Source: Penium margaritaceum (Eukaryota > Streptophyta > Zygnematophyceae > Desmidiales > Peniaceae). From it: 46,796 nucleotides of DNA. The notes beneath the pieces were generated by a model. It was given only the letters and a program-made list of their open reading frames with translations, had not been told where the DNA came from and did no database searches. The position numbers and the translations under genes were made by a program. Positions 9,675 to 20,033 of this stretch are shown here, piece after piece; position 1 is the first letter of the stretch; every line of letters begins with the position of its first letter. The stretch lies in contig SZWC01009494.1 of NCBI GenBank assembly GCA_023375785.1, positions 3,820 through 50,615 of the forward strand, read 5' to 3'.

Positions 9675-11030
9675 TGATGCCCCCATTTTTGCCACGTCCT
9701 TAACCTTCTCTGCATAGGCCTCGTTCCGCACTATCCGCGGACTATGCACTCCTGCAACCGACTGCTCAGATTTGTTCCGCCACAGACCTATAACACTAAC
9801 TTTGGATGACAAGTAGTTCCGTGGATTACAGGTCTGGACCTAGGTGCAAGAACCTCACTGAGGAGTGACCATTTGCGGTGCACTTCTTGCCACACGCGGG
9901 CCAACCACCTTATGGCTTTCCAGCTCCTCTCCGCGGAACCTCCTTCCGCGGTCGTGTGCAAGCAAGGACACTTGCCGGCAGCTCACTTCACCTTGGGTTT
10001 TATTCTTTCCTGCTCTCAGTCCCAAAGACCGCAGGCTTGCTCTGCTACAGATCTACCAACTTCAGACAGTAAACAGCTACGCGGACCACAGATCAGGAAC
10101 TATGTGTAAGAACCTCATCAAATGAGTGACTCTCCGCGGAACCTCGTTCCGCGGCCGAGGTTCCGCGGCCATGTGCAACCAAGGGCACCGCCGCTCACTT
10201 CACCTCGGGCTTGGTTCTTCACGCATTCAGTCCCACGACTGCGGGCAGAATACCAAGAGCATTGGAGGGCAAAGGAGCGGAATACTGAGAGCACGGATGA
10301 GAGCGGGTGAACATCTTTGAGAATCAGAGGCAGAGTACATGAAATGCGAAGTACTGTTTCAAGGGAGCGGTCAGGATTGTTCACGACTTGTGCTACTTCT
10401 GTCTAGGCCTTATCCATTTGGGACTTTGTACGACGTGTCTACAAGTGGTCGGTCTCATCCCTTGGACTCCAGCGGTGCGTCTACGCGCCGCGGGTCTTGT
10501 CCTCAAGCACACAGGGAACATTATCTTCCTATTCTTCTTCTTCATCCACGGCCCGCGCGCACTTTCTTTGTGTCCTTCCTTGAATCTTCGTCTTCTGCGG
10601 TGTGTCTTTGGGTGCTTCTCCATGATTGATGCACTAACTCTTGTGCTGATTGGTCGCTCTTCCCCTGATCGCTCCGTCTGTCCGCTGCCCTGCCTTCTCT
10701 GCTTGATTGGCTCCGTGATTATGCTTTCTCCTGTGGCTCGCCCCCTGTTCCTTCCCCACTGCGGATCTTCCTGTTGCTTCACCCTGCGCTTTTCAACTTC
10801 TGCCACAAGCGCTTGAGATAGCCGTAGGGCAGCCACCGCAGATGACAATGTCAACCTGCAGCAACTTCCTGCCATGTGGCCCGCCTTTAATACTGTTGTA
10901 TTCCGTGCCACCCCACGCTCGACTACTCTTACCGCGGGAGCCAGCGTGCCTTGTGCGGTTCCCAGCTTGCCAAGCTTCCCTCTCCGCGGACTGGTTCTCC
11001 CGCGGACCAGCGGCAGAAGTTCGCCTGAAA
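9675..11030 (-). repeat. LTR A (3' LTR of copy 1)
   Basis: The 1356-bp LTR aligns with LTRs B and C. On the coding strand LTRs of this family begin TGTCAG and end GCATCA; here the start is mutated (TTTCAG). It is about 48 bp shorter than the others because one internal block near 10134 is missing. The LTR contains an internal duplication: a segment near 9866-10060 (..CCAGCTCC..CTTCACCT..) recurs near 10125-10250. SacII-like CCGCGG motifs are frequent. Plus-strand open frames over it are not genes. Confidence 0.9.
9931..9951. repeat. CCGCGGAA/TTCCGCGG hairpin inside the LTR
   Basis: CCGCGGAA and TTCCGCGG form an 8-bp inverted repeat around a 5-nt loop. A second, longer version lies at 10134-10154 (CCGCGGAAC, 3-nt loop, GTTCCGCGG). 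LTRs B and C carry diverged versions at the same places. The role is unknown; it could be a regulatory or packaging structure in the RNA. Confidence 0.6.
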
Positions 11031-11054
11031 CTGATGCCCCCAACTCCCTCTTTT
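11031..11054 (-). other. Polypurine tract of copy 1
   Basis: On the coding strand the last 24 nt before LTR A are AAAAGAGGGAGTTGGGGGCA plus four more bases, purine-rich and directly next to the LTR start. In the family this is the primer for plus-strand DNA synthesis. The few pyrimidines are probably later mutations, since copy 2 is purer. Confidence 0.7.
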
Positions 11055-11078
11055 GCAAGACTCTATCTCAGAGTTTCT

Positions 11079-12489
11079 TCAGCGTGTCAGGCACTTGAAC
11101 TTCCCGCAAGGTCTGGGGCGGTTCTGATCCTGACAAGGTCTGCAATATTTCTCCAATCCTCCCCCCTCCCGTCCGTACTTATCCACGCATTTGTCACGGA
11201 CGAAGAGTCCGCAACCCTCACACCACGCCTCTATTGTAGGCGCGTTCACCAACTTTTTGCATGAGGACCAATGTGGCGTTTGCTCATACTTCTTGCAGCT
11301 TGAGCACCGGTAGATTCTCTTGCCTTCCTCGCTTTGCCCCACCTCCTTGACACATGAGTCATAGGCAAGACGCCCGCAGTGCTCGCACCGGTAGACTCTT
11401 CCTCTCAGCCGGCCCATGCAGTTGTCTCCGCTGCAGGGGCGGTGTTGATTGGGGTACTTCCATTTGCCCTTCCGCACCTCATTCCGACAGTGATGGCAGC
11501 TCCAGATCCCCTCTTTTCCTCGCTTCCCACACTTCAGGTGGCACATCGTCTTGCATATTCTGCACGCCTTGCCGAATCCTTCCAAATCCGCCTCGCATCC
11601 TCCGTAGACTGGTGGCAGGGTCTTGTCATCATAAGCCAGCAATGCTTCTGCTTCCATGATTGCCTTGCCCACACATCCATGGCACTGGCTTACCCAGGTT
11701 GAGCTGCCTGTGACCAGGCAAGCCTGGTGGGTCATCTTTCCGCAGTTGTTGTAGCATCCGCCTCCGCGCACAGTTTTGACGCAGGTGGGGCAATTCGCAG
11801 GGGGTGCCGCTTCTTCCAACGGGCCCTGTTCCTCCTCGTCGTCCGAGTCCACCTCCTCCCCCTCCTTGTTGACCCTGGGCAGTTTTCAGAATCTGCGCTG
11901 CTTTTCAATGTCCCGGCTGCACCTTCCACACACCCTGGATCCACTTCGTCCTCCCTACTCATTCCGCGGCTGCTCCAGACATCTGTCACATGTTTTGCAG
12001 AGGCATCCTTTGCAATCTTTCACTGTCCAGCCCCAGCTGTACTTGCAGTGGGCACACTTCTTCTTCTCCTTCTCTTTCAGGGCCTGCTCCACATCCGCCA
12101 TCCGACCTTCCTCCTACCACCATCTCATGATAGCCCCGGAGGCTGTGCAGGGTCCCTCCGGCGGTGCTGCGTGCTCCTCCTCTTCTTCCTCTTCCTCCTC
12201 CTCTTCCTCTTCCGGGTCCTATCGTCCACGCGCCTGTCCTCCTCCAGAGTCTGGGCCTGCTCCGCCATCCCCTTCAGTCTTCGTCTCTGCTCCCTCTTTC
12301 TTAGCCTCGATTAGGCACTTCAGGCAAGTGCGGTTCAGCCCGATGCAGCTCTTTGCTATCCCTTGATGTGCCGGTTGGCCACAAATGCGACACGACTTTC
12401 AGGAGCGGCTCCGCAGGTAGATTCTCCCCGCACCACACGCAAGGACCCGTGTAGGTGGCCAGCTCGCGGGGGCTCATGGGCGCCCCGTT
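11079..12489 (-). pseudogene. C-terminal zinc-module array, copy 1
   Basis: The best-preserved part is a 257-codon open frame (11079-11852) with 29 cysteines and no full domain other than repeated metal-binding modules. Module 1 is CPTC, C-x3-C, then HQAC, then CHGC (C4HC3 spacing like a PHD finger). Module 2 is C, CRIC, CHLKC, CHHC. Module 3 is C-x4-C, CEHC, a single C, CSSC. Module 4 has CEGC and CRPC. Upstream, in a broken frame (about 11940-12490), are two more Cys-rich segments and a run of glutamates. The frame ends at 11079, only 25 nt before the polypurine tract. Such folds usually bind histone tails, ubiquitin-conjugating enzymes or nucleic acid; which applies is not visible. An extension of this kind is not part of standard Ty3/gypsy Pol. 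Confidence 0.7.
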
Positions 12490-13620
12490 TCACGGAGTGG
12501 TGGTGGGTGCCTGCGGGGTCTCCTCCCCATTGTCCGCCGGCTGCTCTTCCTGGTGCTCTGGCCGCTCTTGCTGCTCCGGCTGTGGGCCCCTGCGTTCCTC
12601 CGCTCGCCTTTGTTGCTCTGCCTGGACCACCCCTGCAGATACTTCCTGCACGTCGCGGCCCTCCTCTGGTCCCTCTTCCCGGGGCTCCTGGCTCCATGCC
12701 TGCTCCTGCTCCGAGACCTGTACCTTGCATTGCTCCAACACTTCCTCAGCTCTCCAAACCCTCGAGCCCTTACGTTCCGCGAGCGGAGGAAGCGATCCCC
12801 TTGTTCCAGGAATATGCGTCTGCCAAGCCGGAGGTAGGAGCACGACCTCGGTGGCCGGGTAGCTGCGCTTGCTGAACCCGTCCAGCCCTTCCAGCCAGAT
12901 GTGGCCAGCATCCACACTAGCCACGCGGTAGACTTCCCGTGCCTCCCGTGCTTCGTGTCCTGCGCCTGGGAAGGGACGGAGGTACACCAGATTCCCTTCT
13001 TGGATCAGTCCATGGTTGAGCCATTGATTGGCAGCGTCGCATCCGCGCCAGGCCGAGACAGAGCCCCGCCGCCGTGCTTCAGCTCTCACCAATTTTGTCC
13101 TCTGGCAGCGTTCTCGGAACCACTCCTGCACTTCCTGGTCCTTGGCTGCTTCCCGCTCAACCTCCGAGCGTCCATCCTGTTGCTCGTCCGGATCCAGTGT
13201 CAGCCGCAACGGTTTCTGCGGCATGCCCAGGGCCGCGCACGGAGGTTTCCCAAAGAGGAGGAGGTGTGGAGAAAACGATGTGGCGCGACTGGGCGTCGTG
13301 TTGATGAAGTGCGCGGTCTTCTTTAGTATCTTCCCCTTGTCGTTGCTCCCCGCTATTGCCATCGCCCGCTCTAGGATGTCGTGCAGCCGCTCCACCTGTC
13401 CTTGGGAATAGGGCCGATACCGCCCGGAGTGTACATGCTGCACGTCCCATTCCGCGAGTTCATCGCGGAATGCCCCTGCAATTTTGGTGCCGTTGTCACT
13501 GTGCACCACGCTGCAGCCCCCAAACTTGTCGAATATCTCCTCCCTGATGAAGCGTGCAGTCCGCTCGTCGGGCGAGATCATCTTTCTTCCGCCTGTCAAA
13601 TTCCACCCCCAGCTTTGTCT
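12490..13620 (-). pseudogene. Integrase, copy 1 (N-terminal part deleted)
   Basis: A long open frame (12490-13674) holds the second half of the integrase core: FIREEIF, HSDNG with the second catalytic Asp, and SQGQVERLH with the catalytic Glu. A C-terminal barrel-like segment follows (QEGNLVYLRPF, then YRVASVDAGHIWLEG), then a Gln/Glu/Pro-rich tail. Compared with copy 2, about 415 bp are missing just upstream. That removes the HHCC zinc finger and the first catalytic Asp, so the enzyme is dead. The first 40 or so residues of the open frame are out-of-frame X sequence. Integrase inserts element cDNA into the genome. Confidence 0.85.
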
Positions 13621-16192
13621 CCAGGGCCGCGTACACCTTCCGCGCCTCTTCTTGCTGCTCCTTGGTGGTGGCACGGAGCAGGATGTGGGCTGTCTACCAA
13701 ATCCGCCATTCCTGTGTTTCCATCGGTCCCTTCGTTCTGCCCGCCTTCTCCGCGACGGCCTCCCCCGGCTTTCTCTTCATCTTTGGTTCCTTTGCCGGCA
13801 GCCCCTTTGCTCGCCTCTTGTCTTGCTCCGCCTTCATTGCCTCCAGTCGCCGTCGGTTCTCCTCGTCATAGACGGGGGGTTCCCTATCCCAGCTGTCCGG
13901 TGCTGGGAAGAGATGGAGGATCCCCACCGTGCGCAGGTCTCCTTCATCCCACTGATCTCGCTGCCTTATCTCAGGGGGCGCCTCGTGTTGACGACTCCGT
14001 CCATCACGGATTTCAATCACCTCTGTCTCAGGTCGTCGTCCTGTCACGGCTTCAGGGAGCCACAGCAGGCCTTGTGTTTTTGCAATGGGCTTCTCCTCAT
14101 CATCTCTTCCTAGTGATTTGCTGAGTTCGGAGATCACCACTGCCCCTGTCTCCTTTATGGCTGATCCTGCTGCATCAGCCTCTTCGCGTCCTCTTTGCCG
14201 GTGCTCCCAAGGATGGGCCGAAGCTGGGTGGGGACCAGGTTGACCGGCATGGGCACGTGGCGGAGTACCACCAAGAGCAGCTCCGCTGCCTGAGCAGCGT
14301 CCCGTTGGGCATGCGCTAGCTGTGCCGGGTCGATGCTCGGGATGCTGTTCTGGGGTTGGCGGCACTGCTTGCTCCGCTTAACAAAGGGTTCACCAGTGGT
14401 GTTGTCTTCCACAGCTTGCTTCCCTTGATTCCCCTGGCGGGATGTCGGTGTAGTTTTCGCAGACGGAGCTTGCCCACCCTCGGTCTGCTCCTTGTGTGGA
14501 GTGGCGGCTAACCGAGGCGACATGGGATGGGGCATCCTGTTTACTGGCGACCGCCGATGCTGCAGCCTTCTTGGCTGCCCCTTGAAGTCTGGCCTTCCTG
14601 TTGCGCATGGCTTCTGACAGGGCAGGTCGTAATGCCTCTTTCCGCGTCCCTTTTCCGGCTGCCACCGTCCCCACTTTGGCTTGTGCTTCCTCCTTAGTAC
14701 GCTTTCCTTTCTCCCCTTCTACTGCTGCCTGTTCCTTTGTAGCCCGTTTTTGTGCAACTCGCCCAGCTACTGCTGTTGCCGCTTTTGCTGCTGCGCTCTC
14801 TGCCTTTGTTTCATCTTCTACCTCCTGAACTACTTCCGCGACCAATCATTCCGTTGATTCCCTCTCCTTTGTTATGGTTGCTTTTTCTGCTGCTGCTCGC
14901 TCAGCTGCCGCTTGCTCTTCTGTCGCTAATGCTTCCGATGCTCCCTGAACAGCAGCTCCTTTCCGTCTCTTTGCCGCTTCCTATTCCGCTGCTGCATGCT
15001 CGGCCTCAATCTTGCGTTCCTTCTCCGTCTACACTGTGGCTGTGAGTTCTGCTGCCACTCGTTCTGCTGCTGCTTCTACCTCCTGCTTTTGCTCGTCCGC
15101 CTCTTGTTGCCACATTGCCTACAGCCTGTTCCTCATCTGTGTAAGCTCAGGAGAATCTTGGAGATACTCCTGAGCCTCCTCTGCTTCAGTGATGGTGCGG
15201 TTCTTTTCCTCCCTGCACATTTCCACGGCTTCCCTAGCCCAATGCCATACCGCCTCCTCCTTCAGCGTTTGGCCCGCTTCTTGGAGTGCCTTCCATAGTT
15301 CATCTGCCACCATGGCTACGATTCTGTGGCGCATCATACCTTCGAGGGTCAGGCGCCAACATTTTTTGATTGCCGCATACTAGCCATCGCACTGTCGTTC
15401 TGTAGCGAAGATGCTTGCAAGTTCCTGGGTAGTGTACTGTATTCCCCATCTGACGGCAATGACTCGGATCAGGTAACCCCACCTCCACGCCTTTGCCCCA
15501 AATTTCCTACGTGGTGCCTCTGCTGTTCCTGCTGGCATCTGGTGGACGTGGTAGATGGTGAGGGCCCGGGCTCCTTCCTAAAGCAGATGCACATAGCGCC
15601 ACGTAGGGTCCTTTGGCTGGTCGCGGCATACCTGGAGCCACCATTCGCGGGCGGCATTCACAGAGCGATCTGGTTGATATGTGTCGAGGAATGCTGCCAC
15701 ATCCGTCATGTTGCTAGCTTGTTCAGGGCGGAGGTTGAGGACGTCACGGAGCGCCGAAATGAGACGCTCCGCTCCTGCCGTTTCCAGCAGTTGCTCTTGC
15801 CGCCCATGCTGTCCAAGAGCCAGAGCAGCCTTGGCCGCGCCCTTCAGTGCTACCTGCCAGGCTTTGCCAAAGAACGAGGCATTCCGTCATGGAACTGGCA
15901 TTCCATGGCGGAATACCTCCGCCATTTCCACGCGGACTGCCTCCATGAGCTCATCTTGTAAGTGCATGATGACACTGCCGACCACGTCCAGCAGGCAATT
16001 GGCCCTGGGTTGATCACCGCTGTCACCAGAACTTTCTTCCAGGTAGGTCCGCGCACCCTCCATTATTGTTCCTGCACTAAGCAGGGGTTGTGGTGTCCCT
16101 TGGGCCGGGCTGTCTCTTGAAGTCGGTGGAGAAAAGGAGTGCGCGGTAGGTGCAGAAGGGCTTCCTGGCGGAGGTGCGTCAGACGGTGCCAT
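13621..16192 (-). pseudogene. Region X, coiled-coil-like ORF of unknown function, copy 1
   Basis: Mostly one frame, broken by stops at 15119 and 14981 and by small indels near 14515 and 14190. It starts with a Pro/Ser-rich part (MAPSDAPPPG, about 16190) and then a helical segment containing DELMEAVRVEMAEVF and FFGKAWQVALKG. A Trp/Arg-rich part follows (about 15300-15700), then roughly 350 residues rich in Ala, Glu, Lys and Gln with coiled-coil character (about 14390-15340). Last comes a charged basic segment (KRRAKGLPAKEPKMKRKPGE, about 13750). I recognise no known domain. Its place between PR2 and integrase is unusual for gypsy elements; it could be a second structural (Gag-like) protein or a fused accessory protein. 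Confidence 0.6.
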
Positions 16193-16233
16193 TGGAGCAA
16201 CTGCTGGTGGTGGTGAAGGACCGAGTTGCCATT

Positions 16234-16440
16234 GGTGCGCCAGCCGGTGCCACTTGTGCGGTTGTTGCTGTTGGTGATGCGGAAGGACTAGGTGGCGGTG
16301 GTGCGCCAGTCGATGCCACTTGTGCGGTTGCTGCTGTTGGTGATGCGGAAGGACTAGGTGGCGGTGGTGCGCCAGCCGGTGCCACTTGTGCAGTTGCTGC
16401 TGTTGGTGATGCGGAAGGGTCCGGTACCTGGGGTGCGCCA
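16234..16440 (-). repeat. 66-bp coding minisatellite, copy 1
   Basis: Units begin at 16234, 16300 and 16366, with a partial unit at 16432, exactly 66 bp apart. On the coding strand each unit codes 22 residues of the type PSPSASPTAATAQVAPAGAP. It forms a Pro/Ala/Ser linker joining PR2 to region X in copy 1 without a frame change at its start. Copy 2 has the same number of units. Confidence 0.9.
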
Positions 16441-16553
16441 GTTGGTATCACAGTTGCCGGTGGGTCCATGCCGGTAGGATTGTGCCCTGCGGCACCTGTT
16501 GTTGTGGGACGTCCTGTGCGAGTAGCGGGTGCCGCGGTCTGGCCTGCGGATTG

Positions 16554-17321
16554 TCAGCGTAGCTGGCGTCTCCATGCACTTACCCCCCTCTTTGAAGGCA
16601 CGGACCCCCCGCTAGAAGGGCGAGCCATGGGGGATGCTGTGCCGCGGTTTACACCAGTGCTGCACGTAATATGGCGGGTGAGTCGGGTGCCGGTACTGAT
16701 AGGGGCAGTAACCATGAGAGGAGAGACTGAGGGCGGACGAGGTGAAGTGAAAAGTGGAGTGAAAGAATGGATGCCGGAAGCCGAAATGAGACTTAGAATG
16801 CCAGCACCGAGAAATGTATCCACTTTGCGCGGCGCAAGCCAGTCCGCTACTAGAAGCATGTCATGTGTCTGCACGTCGCACACCTGGACGGTGTGCCGTG
16901 CCTGAATATTGGCGACCTACATGGGAAGGGCCGTGATCTGGCCGATGGGGGCATCGATGGCACCCGTGGAAATGGAGAAGCGGAGTCGAGTGGGTGTGAG
17001 GAGATGGTGGATGTTCAGGGCGCTGACCATCCGCAGCGCGATGGTGGTATGTGTGGCACCGGTGTCCATGATGGCCACGAACTTGCGGCCACAGACCCTG
17101 ATGGATCACCATGCCACGTGGACCTTAGCGGGCATAGGTGGTCCGGGAATCAGTGGAGCGGGAGCCCATGTGCACGGTGCGCGGGCGGCGTCCGTGCCAA
17201 TGCGTGAGTGGGCCGTGAGGACTTCATGGGCCACCATGCAGACTCTCGTGTTGCGGTCGAGGGAACAGGAGAGGCAGATGCCAACGGGAGAGAGGGAAGG
17301 ATTGAGGGAGGAGAAGAGGAT
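16554..17321 (-). pseudogene. Second aspartic protease (PR2) with linker, copy 1
   Basis: About 150 nt of linker lead into a retropepsin-like domain. CGRKFVAIMDTGATHTTIAL has the catalytic D-T-G at 17058-17066, and HDMLLVADWLAP (about 16860) matches the second conserved strand. It resembles PR1 of the same element (both have ICG/VCG-x-KF..DT..THTTIA at the same spacing), so the two are paralogous. The frame is the same as RNase H upstream, interrupted by stops at 17322 and 17106 and a CAG-to-TAG stop near 16918. In family terms it would process the polyprotein. A second protease downstream of RNase H is not usual. Confidence 0.8.
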
Positions 17322-18200
17322 CTAGAGGCGTTCAGCGGACGCAGGGGAGTGAAGGAGGAAGTTGACTAGGGAAAGGGGGTGACGATTGTCAAGAAGAGGG
17401 GAGGTGGTGGGTGCCGACGATGCTGGTGGGGAATGAATGGCACGTGTAGCAGCGGATGAGATCCGGCGGGAACGGGGGAGGGAAGAGCGTTGGGGAATGT
17501 GGGTAGCAATTTCTTCCAGGGCCCAGCCGCGAATTGTGGGTTTGAAGTGGCGGGCGAGCTGGAGGCCATCGGTGATGACAGCGGGAGGTGGCTCCGCAAA
17601 GTCCAGGTCCACGGAGGAATGCGATTCAGCCAGCATTTGGTGCGTAATGTCTTGCTCATCATCCATGAGCTCGCGGGCGACACCTTCCCACTGGAGGTCA
17701 GCATCAGCAGGGGAAGGGGCGGATTGGAGCGGAGGGTCCGCGATATCCTCTTGGCGATCCGCAGAGGTTGGCCATGCCTCATGTGGAAGTCGACTGAGAG
17801 CATCCGCGTTACGGTTGGCTAGTGCAGGTTGATATCTGATCTTCATATTGTAGCCTTGAAGGAGGAGAGCCCATTTGACCAAAATGCCTTCATGGTTCTG
17901 AGTGGTGAGGAGCCACTGAACAGCCTGATGGTCAGTGAATAATGTGAAGGGCTTCCCGTTCTTGATGCAGTCGCGGAAGTGCTAAAGAGCCCATAGAACG
18001 GCCAGGCACTCACCCTTCACCGGTGGGTACTTCCGCTCGCCATCTGTAGGTGCGCGGCTAGCGTACGCGATGACCCATTGGACGGGCTCTTGGACCATCT
18101 GCGACATCACCGCACCAAGGCCATCCCGTGACCAGTCGGTAGTAATGGAGAAAGGCAGGTTGAAGTCGGCAAACTCCAACATGGGCGCGGTAACCAGTCG
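17322..18200 (-). pseudogene. RNase H, copy 1
   Basis: LPFSITTDWSRDGLGAVMSQ carries the first catalytic Asp. KGECLAVLWAL carries the Glu, and is followed by a CAG-to-TAG stop at 17982. FTLFTDHQAVQWLL carries the next Asp, and KIRYQPALANRNADALSRLP ends the domain. A charged tail of about 150 residues follows without break to 17322. There is no integrase zinc finger after the tail, contrary to most gypsy elements; PR2 follows instead. The enzyme would degrade RNA in the RNA-DNA hybrid. Confidence 0.85.
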
Positions 18201-19100
18201 ATGTTTGATCTCCGCCCACGCCGCCGCGCACTCTGGTGTCTACTGGAAGAGTACGTCTTGGTGTGTGAGCTGTTGCAAAGGGTGGATGATGCGGGCTTGG
18301 TCACGGACAAACGTGCGGTAGAAGGAAACAAAACCAAGGAAGATCTTGACTTGTCCCGCGGTTGTCGGCTGGCGCCACTCCTGCAATCATGAAATCTTCC
18401 ACAATCTTCTCTGGGTCTGTTTTGATGCCATCAGCAATCATGAAAAACCTCACGAATTCCATTTCCGCCGCACCAATGGAGTATTTGGCAGCTTTGAGCT
18501 TGAGGTTGGCCGCGTGGAGGACGGAGAAGACAGTAGTGAGGGAAGAGAAGAGTTCCGTGAAGTTGTGAGCCGCAACCATGATGTCGTCGATGTAAGATTT
18601 CACGTTGGGGATGCCGCGGAGGGTGGAGTTCATGATGCATTGGAATGTCGCACTGGCGTTGTGGTGGTCAAAGGGCATGCGGGTGAAGGCGTTAAGCCCC
18701 TCAGGTGTGACGAAGGCGGTTTTGGCGATGGAGTCTGGATGCATGGGGACGGCGTGGAAGGCTGCCTTGACGTCTAGCTTTGCGAACCATCTGCGGCCTT
18801 GCTGTCATTCCTGGATGACGACAATCAGAGGCATGGGATAGGCGTCTTCCTCCGTGACCCCGTTGAGGTCGCGAAAGTCAACACAAAACCTCGTGGATCT
18901 ATCTGGTTTGCCAACAATGACCAAGTTGGCGCGCTAGGGGCTCAAGACGAGTACGATCATGCCTTGTGCTTTCAGCTCCGTGAGTCCTTCATTGATGATC
19001 ATTTCCTGATCCAAGAGTATACGGTAGACTTTCTGCTTGGTGGGGGAAGCTGTTCCGGTGGAGATGATATGGAAGCCATTGACTGCCCCAAGGTCCATTG
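18201..19100 (-). pseudogene. Reverse transcriptase, copy 1
   Basis: The domain starts with ISTGTASPTKQKVYRI (about 19075), then [11 protein letters not shown] (about 18880), KLDVKAAFHAVPMHPD, and the catalytic YIDD at 18583-18594, which is intact here. The connection to RNase H is frameshifted near 18380. A TGG-to-TAG stop lies at 18934 and a TGA at 18805, the latter also present in copy 2. The catalytic box is better kept than in copy 2, but the gene is broken. Confidence 0.9.
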
Positions 19101-20033
19101 GTGAGCCGGCGAAGATGTCCGCGAAGGAGTTAAGAAGATCGCGGAATTCTTGTTTCTGCGATGGAGAGAGATGAGGGTGCAAGATGTGGTCCCAATAGGG
19201 GGGAGAAGGCGGAGTCTGTGTGTGGACGGGGTAAAATTCCTCCTCGTCCTCCAGGGGTAGTCCTGTGCCGAACACCTGTTCTCCCTGTTGCCACAGCCCG
19301 AGAAGGTTGTTTCGCGCAATTGGTGCTGCAGAGTCTACTGCGAGCTGTTGCCATTCCGCAGCTGGTACTAGCTTTGTGTCGAGAGTGGCCTCTCCGTAGT
19401 CTTGTTCATGCTGAGGGCGAGCCTGGGAATCCTCTTGTGCAGCATCGGAGAGGGAGAAGGACGCACCGTTGGTGACGGGCACCGTCACTCGATCCCCGTC
19501 AGTGATCAGGGCGTATTCTTTGGAGCCAGTCGCGGATGTGAGTTGCATGACACCGAGGGAGAACAGCAGGTTGACCTGACGCGGAAGGAGGTAGTCCATG
19601 CCCAGGAGAATGTCGTAGGTTCGGGCTTTTGTGATCTGGACTTCCACTGGTTCGTGAAGGGACCCCACCCGCAAGGGAAGCCCCTGCACCTCACCATCCC
19701 CGTGGTCTATTCCGCCAGCTACGTTGCTGAACAACCGGCGCGTGGGAAGGATACGATCCGTCCATCCAACCACAGAGAGGACGCGGAAGGCTATCGTTGT
19801 ATGGGTTGCTTCGGTGTCGATGATCGCGAGGAACTTCCACCCGCAGATCCATACCACACAACAGGCTACCTTGTAGTGGCGGTCATCAAGGTGGGGTGGT
19901 TCCAAAGGATGCAGGGCCCATCCCCATTCAATTTCTTCGGTGTTCAAGGCAGGTGGCACCTCCACTGCAATCCGTCGGGTATTCTGGGTACCATGCGGCG
20001 GCGTGGTACAGGTAAGGGAGATCCCGACAGCCT
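19101..20033 (-). pseudogene. First aspartic protease (PR1) and linker to RT, copy 1
   Basis: The frame is open from just after a TAG at 20034 down to 18934, in the -1 frame relative to Gag, and it overlaps the Gag frame by about 90 nt. The retropepsin motif is at about 19800-19830, but the catalytic triad reads D-T-E where D-T-G is required (a G-to-A change; copy 2 has D-T-G). YDILLGMDYLLPRQV is the second conserved strand. An acidic linker of about 150 residues leads to RT. The protease would release Gag and Pol proteins; this copy lacks an essential glycine. Confidence 0.8.

Noticed and set aside
12363..14124. Long plus-strand open frames (170-247 codons) opposite the element
   Set aside because: They lie antisense to integrase, zinc-array and X coding sequence, are Pro/Leu/Ser-rich without domains, and owe their length to GC-rich codon composition on the other strand.
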